This document shows, piece after piece, positions 1-7,760 of a DNA stretch of 33,085 nucleotides. The position numbers and the translations under genes were made by a program. How positions within the stretch are numbered: the first letter of the stretch is position 1; every line of letters starts with the position of its first letter. The notes below the pieces were generated by a model. That model made no database searches. It was given only the letters and a program-made list of their open reading frames with translations, and was not told where the DNA came from. The stretch comes from Acidobacteriaceae bacterium (lineage in GTDB: Bacteria; Acidobacteriota; Terriglobia; Terriglobales; Acidobacteriaceae), in assembly GCA_003139795.1 (NCBI GenBank), contig PLGM01000121.1, forward strand, positions 5,171-38,255. The letters are read 5' to 3'.

Positions 1-276
1 TCGGGACACCAGCATCCATCGGAAGTATAGGATACGTTACCCGATTCCCATGCCCGACAGCCCAGCGAGCGCCCAGCAGATGGAGCCCGAGATACTGCCC
101 CCGGCCCCGGCCACCGTGGCCCTGGCCCCGACGAGAGCGTCAAGAAGTCGGGGGTCGGACGAGGAACTGCCTGTCAAATCGATGCCGGTCCCGACCGCCC
201 AAGCGGGTGAGGTTGGCAAAACTCCAACGTTCCAGCCGGACAAACCCTCCGTCGGCCCGACTTCCTTGCTGTGGAA
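1..276. other. No supported gene at left edge
   Basis: This stretch lies downstream of the integrase remnant, reading on the minus strand. Open frames exist on both strands but show Gly/Ser/Ala or Pro-rich composition without a recognisable domain. I looked for a continuation of the integrase in the other minus-strand frames and saw none. No tRNA-like cloverleaf was recognised. Confidence 0.4.
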
Positions 277-465
277 TCATAGATTTACGAACGGACCCCC
301 GGACTTCTTGACGCTCTCCTCCTCGGCCGCCTTCCAGGGCCTAGCCTTCGCGGACTTGTATCTGGGTTTACCGTTTTCATAGATGTAGAGAGATTTGCGG
401 CACTTGCACCGCGTCCATTGCGGGTCGCCCTTCTTCGAGCAGTTCGGAGAATGCCGCGCGAACAC
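277..465 (-). pseudogene. Truncated site-specific integrase, N-terminal remnant
   Basis: The 62-residue frame starts at a GTG (463-465). Its start, MFARHSPNC, then KGDPQW, a CKC pair and LYIYENGK, has the Cys-rich N-terminus seen in many acidobacterial tyrosine recombinases, where it precedes the SAM-like core-binding domain. After about residue 50 (AEEESVKKS) the similarity ends and a stop follows within 10 residues. The core-binding domain and the catalytic R...H-R-Y domain are absent, so this cannot be an active recombinase. Full-length relatives are typically several hundred residues. It sits just upstream of pgsA on the opposite strand and probably marks an old integration or deletion end. 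The assignment rests on recalled family resemblance only. Confidence 0.6.
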
Positions 466-594
466 GCTTATAGTGGTAGTAGCCGGGTCTGTTTCGGGAG
501 GCGTGCGAACATTATATGACTTCAGCGTTTTTCAGCAATTTCGATTTCAGCAATTCGGGCAAAGCGAAAAACCTCGCAAAATAAGGGAAATTGA

Positions 595-1233
595 GTGAAT
601 CTGCCCAACTCCATCACGATGAGCCGGATCGTCATGATTCCGCTGCTGCTGTGGATACTCTCCACCCACTTTCCCTGGCAAGGGCATGGCGAGCAGGAGA
701 TCCTGGCCTCGGTACTGTTCGTGCTGGCCTCGATTACCGACGGCCTGGATGGGTACCTGGCGCGTAAACGCAGCCAGATCACCACCATGGGCATGTTGCT
801 GGACCCCATCGCCGACAAGATCATGGTGGCCGCCGCGCTGATCGCCCTGGTGGCTTACAACCCCCAGGTGGTCAAGGTGTGGATCGTGGTGGTCATCATC
901 GGCCGCGAATTCCTCATCTCCGGCCTGCGCTCGATCGCATCGTCCGAGGGCTTTACCATCCAGGCCAGCGACCTGGGCAAGCTCAAGACGGTCACCCAGA
1001 TCGTGGCCGTCGTCGCCGCCATCCTGGCCCATCACTGGGACAAGTGGCAGTTCGGGGTTCTCGTCATCCCCGTCAACTGGATTGCCGTGGCTGCAATCTA
1101 CTTCACGGTGCTGGTTTCGGTCATCTCCGCGATCGATTACTTTGTCGGCTTCTGGGAACAGATCGACCATGCCTCGAAGGACCGGCGGAAGGCGTTTGTG
1201 CTGGGACGGCGGAAGAGCCCAAGCATCTCCTGA
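595..1233 (+). CDS. pgsA: CDP-diacylglycerol--glycerol-3-phosphate 3-phosphatidyltransferase
   Basis: Integral membrane enzyme that transfers a phosphatidyl group from CDP-diacylglycerol to glycerol-3-phosphate, giving phosphatidylglycerophosphate, the committed step to phosphatidylglycerol and cardiolipin. The CDP-alcohol phosphotransferase signature is complete: D49, D52-G53, A56-R57, G66, D70 and D74, with the spacing DxxDGxxARx8Gx3Dx3D. Several hydrophobic segments follow, at about residues 36-48, 75-90, 95-110, 125-140 and 160-185. The length of 212 residues is slightly above the usual 180-200, from a basic C-terminal tail. The start is a GTG at 595, chosen because AAGGGA (583-588) lies 6 nt upstream and the protein then opens MNLPNSIT, as typical PgsA proteins do. 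It has no co-directional neighbours and appears monocistronic. Confidence 0.95.
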   Translation: MNLPNSITMSRIVMIPLLLWILSTHFPWQGHGEQEILASVLFVLASITDGLDGYLARKRSQITTMGMLLDPIADKIMVAAALIALVAYNPQVVKVWIVVVIIGREFLISGLRSIASSEGFTIQASDLGKLKTVTQIVAVVAAILAHHWDKWQFGVLVIPVNWIAVAAIYFTVLVSVISAIDYFVGFWEQIDHASKDRRKAFVLGRRKSPSIS

Positions 1234-1378
1234 TGTATCTCCCGCGCCAGAAATTCGGGAGCGTGTACCAAATGGTAACTTCCGAGTAGCGGACGACACT
1301 CCCGGAACCCTGGGACGTGCCGAGTGAAGTTGAAAATCATCAGGCGAGAACCACGCGCCGCTGAACATTAGTCCAAGT

Positions 1379-2947
1379 TTACTGGGCGCTCGGGCGTGGT
1401 TGCTCTGGCAAACCATAGCGACGACGCAGCACATTGCGCCATGAAGCGAAAACCACTGCCTCATCCGAACGGTGTTGGTTCGGCATGTATGAATGGATCT
1501 CGGTTGTGGGGACCAGCGGTGTGGATCTGCCGCCCCCTGCCGACGTAAGCAGTTCCACGAGGACAGACCAGTTTGTGCTATCGAACCGAGAATCAGCCAC
1601 GATGGCAGTGAGCAGTTCCGGGGTGTCGGGCCGGGCATCGGCATCTACGGCTCGCAGGAAATCCTGCCCGAGGCTAGGGTTTTGTTCGGGCGATAACCCA
1701 TAGAACCAATCGACCAGGAATTTCTTCTCGCCTGCGCCACTCAACCTCCAAAGTTCTAATGCCAGGGGCATTTGTTCTCTCTGACTCCATGGGATTGACG
1801 ATGGCGGGAAGAGGGTAAAATCGGCTTTCAACTGTGCCGCGCCTTTGGCGGGACTGTCGATTCCCGAGAGCCAGTCGGAAGCCGCGACCCAAAGGGATGA
1901 GAAGCCTTGCCAGAGCTGCGGGTTATTGAAAGCGTGGGCGCGAAGCACAGGAGCATCACCCGGCCGCAGGAGTTGTGGCGCATGGTTGAGAATGAACCCC
2001 GCGATCGGAAAGAAGACTTCACCGCGCGGATCAGTCTGCGTGAAACGCAGGTCGGGGTCGGCGGAGAAAGGTTGGAGCAGCAGGAACTTCATCAGATCGA
2101 CGGGGCCAATTGCCTGTGCGGCGTACACCAGAGCAGCGTCACGGACGAGATATTCCGAGCCTGGCAAGGATTCGCCGAAGAGCGCATACAGCAACGTCCA
2201 CTCGCGATCCGGCGATGGAAGGGCAGCGATCTGCGCGAGAACGGCATCCACGTCCTCCCGATATTGTTCCGGAACTGGCTCGGTTTGACGCGTGGCCCGC
2301 TTGAGCTTTACCAGGAACCAGCTTGCACAATGAGCGCGGTCTTTGCGCTCGGCCCAATAACGGTCAAACGTCGACGAGAGATCGGCTTCTGGTATTGGAT
2401 ATCCGTTCGCGCGCTCAGCCAATTGCACATGTGTCGCCTCAAGGTAGAACTGAATCATTGCGCTTGCCACCTGGCCAACGGTTTGGGGGCCTTCCATCTC
2501 GCTGTCTATTTTGGGAACAATTGGAAAGCTCGCTCTCATGGAGTTGTGCAAGTCCGATATGGTGGCGGCATGATCGCCGATCAACGGGGCAATGTACGGC
2601 AAATCTTGCGGGTCCTCCCGAACGAACAAGGCTCCAAGTGCAATGGTGCGGACCTTCGGATCCGGATCTCTGAGCAGGCGGTGAAGCTCGTCAGGCGCGT
2701 GACTCAGACTCCTGAGATCCGCAAGGAGCTGGGCCTGTTCCGCGAACACTTTCGGAGGAATCTCCATTTCCATCAGTGGGCGATTCACGATGATGGCGCG
2801 GGTGGCGAAATGAGACAGATGTTCGGCGATGGAGTTGACCTTCGCCTGGACTGCGTCCGGATTCGAGGCAGCGTTTGCGGCGGTTGGTGCAATCGCAAGT
2901 ACCGTGATCGCCAAAGAGGCCACTCTTACAACACGTGTCAGGGGCAT
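1379..2947 (-). CDS. Exported protein with HEAT-like helical repeats, function unknown
   Basis: A 522-residue protein with a clear signal peptide: positive N-terminus, hydrophobic residues 8-25, and a probable AxA cleavage near residue 27. The mature part is mostly helical. Residues 85-110 (LHRLLRDPDPKVRTIALGAL) resemble one HEAT/armadillo-type repeat, suggesting a solenoid scaffold rather than an enzyme. No catalytic motif or lipobox is visible. The ATG at 2947 has no strong Shine-Dalgarno. The gene stands alone between pgsA, with which it converges, and a minus-strand GvpL/F gene about 250 bp upstream. It is probably periplasmic. I do not recognise the family; HEAT-like character is inferred from sequence texture. 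Confidence 0.7.
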   Translation of the reverse strand: MPLTRVVRVASLAITVLAIAPTAANAASNPDAVQAKVNSIAEHLSHFATRAIIVNRPLMEMEIPPKVFAEQAQLLADLRSLSHAPDELHRLLRDPDPKVRTIALGALFVREDPQDLPYIAPLIGDHAATISDLHNSMRASFPIVPKIDSEMEGPQTVGQVASAMIQFYLEATHVQLAERANGYPIPEADLSSTFDRYWAERKDRAHCASWFLVKLKRATRQTEPVPEQYREDVDAVLAQIAALPSPDREWTLLYALFGESLPGSEYLVRDAALVYAAQAIGPVDLMKFLLLQPFSADPDLRFTQTDPRGEVFFPIAGFILNHAPQLLRPGDAPVLRAHAFNNPQLWQGFSSLWVAASDWLSGIDSPAKGAAQLKADFTLFPPSSIPWSQREQMPLALELWRLSGAGEKKFLVDWFYGLSPEQNPSLGQDFLRAVDADARPDTPELLTAIVADSRFDSTNWSVLVELLTSAGGGRSTPLVPTTEIHSYMPNQHRSDEAVVFASWRNVLRRRYGLPEQPRPSAQ

Positions 2948-3127
2948 GATAACCGTAATGACGGATGAGGTATCGCAAAGTTACGCGCTATTTCGCATAG
3001 ACGAGTGGTCTTGTGAACAGGTCTTCATGTCCGCAGGTTCGGGTTCCGGACGTATTACCACCCAACCGGAAGTTACTCTTTTGCAAATGGCGGGCGCCGA
3101 ACGGCTCCCGTATCCAACGCATGAGAT

Positions 3128-3153
3128 CCCAGGTCTCAGAATCGAGACCTGGG
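3128..3153. repeat. Perfect 10-bp hairpin, interspersed-repeat or terminator type
   Basis: CCCAGGTCTC pairs perfectly with GAGACCTGGG around a 6-nt loop, followed on the + strand by a short GC-rich direct repeat (gcacccg, gcacccg). It lies about 40 bp past the stop of the minus-strand GvpL/F gene, so it could end that transcript, but no T-tract follows on either strand. Similar hairpins ending in ggggcaccc recur between genes in Acidobacteriaceae, from general recollection rather than a search. Confidence 0.55.
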
Positions 3154-3195
3154 GCACCCGGCACCCGGAATTTGTGGCTGGTTGAGAATCTGCCG

Positions 3196-4017
3196 TCAGG
3201 CCAAGACCGGAATCGCTTCCGGGATGCTGACCAACGGCCCGGCAGCGGGCATTGCCGGCTGCGCCGGAACGGTTGACGCCGGCTGCGCATGGGCTCCGCG
3301 GGTGAGCTGGTGAACGAAGTGGTAGGGCGGCCAGGGGCCGGAGAGCTGCATCTGGCACTCGCGCATCATGGCGCTGGTGGTGGAGAACTTGTTCTGGTAG
3401 CGCTCCACGTACTTGCGGTCGATCAGGTGGGCAATATCCAGCAACATCTTGCCGCTTTCGGTGAGCCGGCAGCTGACCTCTTCGTCCAGAGGCTGGAATT
3501 GCCGGTGCATCTGGAAGCTGACCGCGCGGGCGCGCGTCTGGCGCTCGCGGGTGCGCGCCGCGTTCTCGCGCAGGTTGCTGAGATACTCCCGGCCTACGCT
3601 CTCAGCCGGCAGATGCCGGTCGACCTCGCGACCACAGCAGTCGTCGACGAAGACCTTCAGGTGCATCTCGGCCTTGCCGCGCAGCTTGTCGATATTGCCC
3701 AGAAACTGGCGCTGGTTGGAACGGATGGCCCTGCGCAGGCTGTCGTCGTCGTTGAAAACGGTGCCGAAGCGGAATGGCAGCACCGTGGAATGCTGGAAAC
3801 AGTCGGCGATCACCCGTGCGTGGTCCACGCCGGATCGCTGGTTCAGGGTTTCCGCGGGGTTGTGCTCGCTGACGATCACGGCCAGGTCGCTGGCGGGGTA
3901 GAGAAATACCTGGTTGCCGCTAACTCCGAGGACAGATTCCATCGGAACAGGTTTGCGATGACGGGCCAATTCAGGAAATGCTAGTTTTTCACCGATGCAG
4001 TAGGCATACCATGCCAT
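3196..4017 (-). CDS. GvpL/GvpF-family gas vesicle protein, orphan
   Basis: A 273-residue protein with the marks of the GvpL/GvpF family, which in gas-vesicle producers acts as a minor structural or chaperone component bound to the GvpA shell. It begins MAWYAYCI, carries LPFRFGTVF (80-88), KLRGKAEMHLKV (111-122) and the near-diagnostic LSGPWPPYHFV (225-235). An Arg-rich helical stretch lies between about residues 140 and 165. A Pro/Ala-rich tail of about 40 residues follows the conserved domain. The ATG at 4017 has GGAG 9 nt upstream. No gvpA, gvpN, gvpK or other gas-vesicle gene is in the window, so the protein may have another role. Family assignment is firm; function here is open. Confidence 0.88.
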   Translation of the reverse strand: MAWYAYCIGEKLAFPELARHRKPVPMESVLGVSGNQVFLYPASDLAVIVSEHNPAETLNQRSGVDHARVIADCFQHSTVLPFRFGTVFNDDDSLRRAIRSNQRQFLGNIDKLRGKAEMHLKVFVDDCCGREVDRHLPAESVGREYLSNLRENAARTRERQTRARAVSFQMHRQFQPLDEEVSCRLTESGKMLLDIAHLIDRKYVERYQNKFSTTSAMMRECQMQLSGPWPPYHFVHQLTRGAHAQPASTVPAQPAMPAAGPLVSIPEAIPVLA

Positions 4018-4630
4018 GACGAAACTCTCCGTCTGCGTGCGCCGGGAGGCGCCGCTCGTTGGTAAAGCTCTGTGAACTTGGGAACAACTGCATAGCGGGC
4101 ATCTGGCCGGGCGGTTGAGAGCAGACCCGGATCAACTATCCCGAATACTAGCCCTCTGAAAATACGACTGGCAACATCGCACATCACGTAGATTGATAAA
4201 GGTAGCAGAATCGATGATATTTGTATTTGCATAAGCAACAAAATGGTTGATGGCGCGAAAAAGAGTCCCTTTCAGGACAGCCAATCTATTTTGGAAAGTG
4301 AAATGCCTGCGCGCGGGAGCCTTTCAACCAACGATTTTGGAGCGGGTGACTCGCATTTCCAGTATTGCACGGCTACGAGAAGATTTCCCCCGAAAGCAAG
4401 CCCGCCAAGTGGCGTCTTCCTGACCGTGGTCCGCGGCTCCGGGTCCTGGCCGCTGGGGCGGAAGCAAAAGCTGCCCCGGAGACGCGCCGCAAGTAGACGC
4501 TTACGCTCATTCCGCTCCAGGAGTCTGCCGGGAATGGAGTTCGCGTCTTGCGGGATGAATAACCCACAAACCTGGAAATTTTTGTAAGTTATTGATTCTA
4601 AGTGGAAAACGTCTTGTTGGCAACGCGCTC
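4018..4630. other. Gene-poor intergenic region
   Basis: About 610 bp between the GvpL/F start and the end of the next minus-strand gene. Short open frames exist on both strands (for example 4243-4587 on the + strand) but have biased, Arg/Ser-rich translations, no ribosome site and no recognisable domain. The part around 4140-4260 is more AT-rich than its surroundings and could hold the promoter for the minus-strand GvpL/F gene, but I see no convincing -35/-10 pair. Confidence 0.45.
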
Positions 4631-5284
4631 CTAGGGCAGGACGCGCTGGATGTGGAGATAGAGAATGACGTTAAGCAGGATGGACACGGCCAGCAGACTC
4701 AGGGCAATGAGGGCAAACACATTCACCTTGCTGCCCACGCCCTTGAGGTCTTCAAGGAGTTCCTGCTGCTCCAGCGTGTTGCGGTCCGTGGCTTCACGGA
4801 CCATCTCCAACTGATCCTCGACCCGCTTCAGGGAGGAATTCTGCTCCACCACCTGGTCGCGCAGCTCGCGATGCTGCGTCTGCAGCTCGGCCAGGCCGTC
4901 CTCAATGGGCGCCAGGTTGACCGGCGGCTGAGGCGGAGGCGGGTGGTGATGCGGGGTGAGGATATTGGAGACGGCGGTGCCGATGTTTCCGTCCAGCAGA
5001 GGCAGAATCTTCTGCACGAAGGGCAACACCGCGCGCAGCGTAGCGACGGCGCGCTGGATGCTGGAGGGAACTTCAAGCGGAGAAATGGAGGAGGGATTGG
5101 CCAGGGCGCGCCCTGGAGGCGGAGGAGCATTCAGGCGCTGCTGTTCGCCCGGCAGCGGGGAAGGGCTCGCGGATCCAATGGGCAGCGGGGATCCGATGGC
5201 ACGCGGATGCGGTTCCTCGGAGTTTGTTCCCCGGTGGCCCTGTTCGACTGGTCCGTTCAAGCCAAAACCCTCTGCGCCGTTCAT
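4631..5284 (-). CDS. Coiled-coil protein with C-terminal membrane anchor, unknown function
   Basis: A 217-residue protein in three parts. Residues 1-70 are low-complexity and rich in Pro, Ser and Gly, probably disordered. Residues 75-110 are hydrophobic to amphipathic, followed by a His/Pro run (HHHPPPPQPP, 112-121). Residues 125-185 form a charged heptad-like helix, likely coiled coil. One strongly hydrophobic segment at about 187-211 is followed by a short basic tail (HIQRVLP). There is no signal peptide, so it would be tail-anchored with the coiled coil in the cytoplasm. The ATG at 5284 is supported by AAGGA 5 nt upstream. I do not recognise the family. It could be a scaffold or tether; that is inference from architecture alone. 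Confidence 0.7.
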   Translation of the reverse strand: MNGAEGFGLNGPVEQGHRGTNSEEPHPRAIGSPLPIGSASPSPLPGEQQRLNAPPPPGRALANPSSISPLEVPSSIQRAVATLRAVLPFVQKILPLLDGNIGTAVSNILTPHHHPPPPQPPVNLAPIEDGLAELQTQHRELRDQVVEQNSSLKRVEDQLEMVREATDRNTLEQQELLEDLKGVGSKVNVFALIALSLLAVSILLNVILYLHIQRVLP

Positions 5285-5539
5285 GGACTTCCTTCTCCAT
5301 TCACTATATAAGGAATTCGTCCCGTATCAGTGATTTCCGCAGTGTGTACCCCGATCCGGTTCCGGGTCAATCCCCGGTGCCGGAGCCCATTTGCGGCCGG
5401 TCTGCCCTGCTTTCGGGCGCGCAGAGCGGGTAGTCGGGACCTCTGCAAACACATTCGCGCCGCGGGGAGAGATCGATGTGGTTTGTTCTGAGCGAACACG
5501 ATGGTTGCGGTCGCGTATCCTCATAGCCAGGAGAAGCGT

Positions 5540-6229
5540 GTGAATCCAGTCCTTGCCCGCAACCTGCGCAGCCTGCAACGCAACATTCTGGCCGGCATCA
5601 TCACCATCGGACCACTGTTTGTTACGTACCTGATCTTCAGCTTTCTTCTGGGCGTCCTGGCCAAGGCCGGTTTGCCTGTGATTCAGCTTTTGGCCGCCAT
5701 CTTCCCAGGGGATTGGCTCAGCCAGCCGTGGCTGCAGTGGCTGATGGCCGTCGTTCTCACCCTCGTTGTGCTCTACGTGGTGGGCCGCGTGACCTCGCAG
5801 GTGGTGGGCCGCCAGGCAATCAAGCTCTTCGAGGCTGCGCTGGACCGGCTGCCCTTTATCGCCAAAATCTACGGCTCCGTGCGCCAACTGATTGACAGCA
5901 TGACGGCCAAGAAGGAGTCCAGCCAGCGCGTGGTGCTGGTGGACTTTCCCATCCCCGGCCAGAAGAGCATTGGATTTCTTACCCGCACGCTGATCGACGA
6001 GACTACCGGCGAACTGCTGGCCGCGGTGCTGTTGCCCAATTCCATCAACCCGACTTCGGCCTTGCTGCAGATCCTTCCCATTGCGTGGGTCACCGAGACC
6101 GACCTGAACATGGAGCAGGCCATGAGCATGTTGATGACGGGCGGGGCCGTGGGGCCGGATACCATACGGTTCACCAAGCCCGCACTTCCCGCGGAAGAGA
6201 AGGCTACGCCGCCTGCGCTCTCGGCTTGA
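5540..6229 (+). CDS. DUF502 family membrane protein
   Basis: A 229-residue protein with two transmembrane segments (about 15-45 and 65-90) and a soluble C-terminal part. Family marks are the GIITIGPLFVTYLIF segment near the start, the LDRLPFIAKIYGSVRQL motif after TM2, VLVDFPIPGQKSIGFLT, and VLLPNSINPTSALLQILP. DUF502 proteins are widespread inner-membrane proteins without an agreed biochemical role. I chose the GTG at 5540 because AGGAG (5529-5533) lies 6 nt upstream. The upstream in-frame ATG at 5501 would add 13 residues but has no ribosome site. The 3' end overlaps the convergent HigA-like gene by 26 bp. Confidence 0.9.
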   Translation: MNPVLARNLRSLQRNILAGIITIGPLFVTYLIFSFLLGVLAKAGLPVIQLLAAIFPGDWLSQPWLQWLMAVVLTLVVLYVVGRVTSQVVGRQAIKLFEAALDRLPFIAKIYGSVRQLIDSMTAKKESSQRVVLVDFPIPGQKSIGFLTRTLIDETTGELLAAVLLPNSINPTSALLQILPIAWVTETDLNMEQAMSMLMTGGAVGPDTIRFTKPALPAEEKATPPALSA

Positions 6230-6503
6230 CCTTGGAAAGGGACCTATTTTTCGCGGCAACCCAAAGATCGTGTTTGTTCTGGAGGTTAAGCCAGAACTGC
6301 GTGGAGTTGCCAAAGTAGGCGCTGAGGTGCATGGCGGTATCCGCTGTGATCGACCGCTTGCCGCGCACCACATCGTTCACCCTCGGGGCGGAGACGTGCA
6401 ACTCCTTTGCCAGCCGATAGCTGGAGAGGCCAAGGGGCACCATGAACTCGGTCTTGAGTATGTCGCCGGGATGGATCGAATATGCGAAAGGAATCGTTTT
6501 CAT
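6204..6503 (-). CDS. higA: HigA-family antitoxin / XRE-type DNA-binding protein, no toxin partner
   Basis: A 99-residue protein matching the HigA (VapI-type) branch of XRE regulators: HPGDILKTEFMVPLGLSSYRLAK, then SAPRVNDVVRGKRSITADTAMHLSAYFG as helix-turn-helix and following helices, and TQFWLNLQNKHDL as the C-terminal dimer motif. In classical loci HigA neutralises the ribosome-dependent mRNase HigB and represses the pair. Here the gene start overlaps the stop of the upstream flippase-like gene as ATGA (6500-6503), so it is probably translated by coupling. No HigB-like frame lies upstream or downstream. The 3' end overlaps the convergent DUF502 gene. The start was set at the Met before KTIPFAYSIHPG, the usual N-terminus; a longer frame exists but only shadows the upstream gene. 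Confidence 0.9.
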   Translation of the reverse strand: MKTIPFAYSIHPGDILKTEFMVPLGLSSYRLAKELHVSAPRVNDVVRGKRSITADTAMHLSAYFGNSTQFWLNLQNKHDLWVAAKNRSLSKVKPRAQAA

Positions 6504-7582
6504 GGCGCCTTGTGGTCGGTGGGTTGCTCCGCAGCCAATTCCTCTCCCGCGTGCTCGCTCTCCACGGTAATCCTGCGCAGGTTTACATGGTCGATCTGCG
6601 CCCAGATCAAGCCGACTGGCACGATACTCAGGAAGGTGACCAAGAGCAAGGTTGCGGCGCAGGCGGTGGAGGCCTCGGGCGCCGCGCCGAAAAAGCTGGA
6701 GATGGCCGCGGCCACCAGGCCGATCTGCGTGAACCAGCCCAGTACCGGCAATTGGAAGACGCTGGCTCCGCCGCTGAAAGCCAGCAACAACATGCACTTC
6801 GCCAGCGTCATCGACGCCAGTTGCGGGCTGGCGACAAAAGCCCGCGTGGTCTCAAGATAGGCCAGCGTGATCACCGCCCACATTCCCAGTGAGAGCGCGG
6901 CAACGACTGCAAAGTCGGAGAATGTGCGCATGGTGTCCAGGCCGGCGTGGAAGCTGTGAACCTTTTCTCCCACGGCATGTCCCAGGCGCTTGGAAACCAG
7001 GCCAAAGGTTCCTTCGAGGAACGAGGCCACCACCCCGCCGGCCAGGCGCACGGCAATCAGAAAGAGCGCACCCAGAACGGTGAGGGCCATTCCCCAATAG
7101 CCGGCCTTCTCGACGATCTCAGGATGGGGCAGAGCCCCCGGCAGACCGAACCAGGCGGTGAACAGGATGACAGAAGAGAAAATCAGCGCCATCGATCCAG
7201 CGTCGAAGAGCCGTTCCACGATGTAAACGGCGATCTGCGAACTGAGCGGAAGGCCGGTCTTCCTGGAGACCAGGTAGGGACGCACCGGGTCGGCGACCCG
7301 CCCGATAAGCGCCACGGCTGTAAAGCCGATCACCTGCGTTCCCAGCAGCGAAAGTAGCGGTGCCTTCCTGATGTGCCGCAGGAGCAACGCCCAGCGCACG
7401 GAGCGGAAGACGTAGGCAGAGTAGATGCAGCCTGTGGCAATGCCGATCTTCAGCCAGTCGGCCAGCGCCAATTGGGAGCGAAAGACGCCAAAGTCGAAGT
7501 GAATCCTGTCGCGTCCCCAAAACAAAAGCGCCACCAGCGCAATCAGCGCTACCAAGCCCAGGATCCAGTGTTTCTTGTTCAA
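6500..7582 (-). CDS. Flippase-like / lysylphosphatidylglycerol synthase TM-region family protein
   Basis: A 360-residue polytopic membrane protein (UPF0104/YbhN type, the TIGR00374 family) with about 7-8 hydrophobic segments. It carries the family's early motif RSVRWALLL followed by PLLSLLGTQVIGFTAVALI-GRVADPVRPYL, and later VYIVERLFDAGSMALIF. This is the transmembrane half of MprF-like proteins, without the aminoacyl-transferase domain. Family members are linked to lipid or polyprenol-linked sugar transport, but the substrate cannot be read from sequence. The start is a TTG at 7582, supported by GGAG 5 nt upstream. It is translationally coupled to the downstream HigA-like gene, which is unusual for either family. 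Confidence 0.85.
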   Translation of the reverse strand: MNKKHWILGLVALIALVALLFWGRDRIHFDFGVFRSQLALADWLKIGIATGCIYSAYVFRSVRWALLLRHIRKAPLLSLLGTQVIGFTAVALIGRVADPVRPYLVSRKTGLPLSSQIAVYIVERLFDAGSMALIFSSVILFTAWFGLPGALPHPEIVEKAGYWGMALTVLGALFLIAVRLAGGVVASFLEGTFGLVSKRLGHAVGEKVHSFHAGLDTMRTFSDFAVVAALSLGMWAVITLAYLETTRAFVASPQLASMTLAKCMLLLAFSGGASVFQLPVLGWFTQIGLVAAAISSFFGAAPEASTACAATLLLVTFLSIVPVGLIWAQIDHVNLRRITVESEHAGEELAAEQPTDHKAP

Positions 7583-7760
7583 GCGTTCTCCGTTCCGCAG
7601 ATGAGGATGAGCGGTCTCATAAATTCTATAGGCTGCAGCGGGCAGGTAGAGGCAGGCGGCTTGTCAAGCGCCGGAATCCGGTTAAATGCTCAGCAAATCA
7701 TGCAAGGGCATACCGAGAGGCCGGAAACAAAGCTCCTGCTTTCCCAGGTCTCAAAGCCTG

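Noticed and set aside
1239..1261. Possible terminator after pgsA (CTCCCG / CGGGAG)
   Set aside because: Only 6 bp of stem with an 11-nt loop and no T-tract; too weak to call.
547..1644. Open frame of 365 codons on the minus strand, opposite pgsA
   Set aside because: It is antisense to a gene with a complete catalytic signature, and its translation is Asp/His/Gly-rich without any domain, as expected of a shadow frame in GC-rich DNA.
1907..2968. Open frame of 353 codons on the plus strand, opposite the HEAT-like protein
   Set aside because: The minus-strand product has a clean signal peptide and normal amino-acid composition; the plus frame has neither.
4190..4250. Possible promoter for the GvpL/F gene in AT-rich DNA
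   Set aside because: A TTGCTT-like -35 can be found on the minus strand, but no good -10 at the right distance.
4243..4587. Possible 114-residue protein in the gene-poor region
   Set aside because: No ribosome site, Arg/Ser-rich composition, and no recognisable domain or partner.
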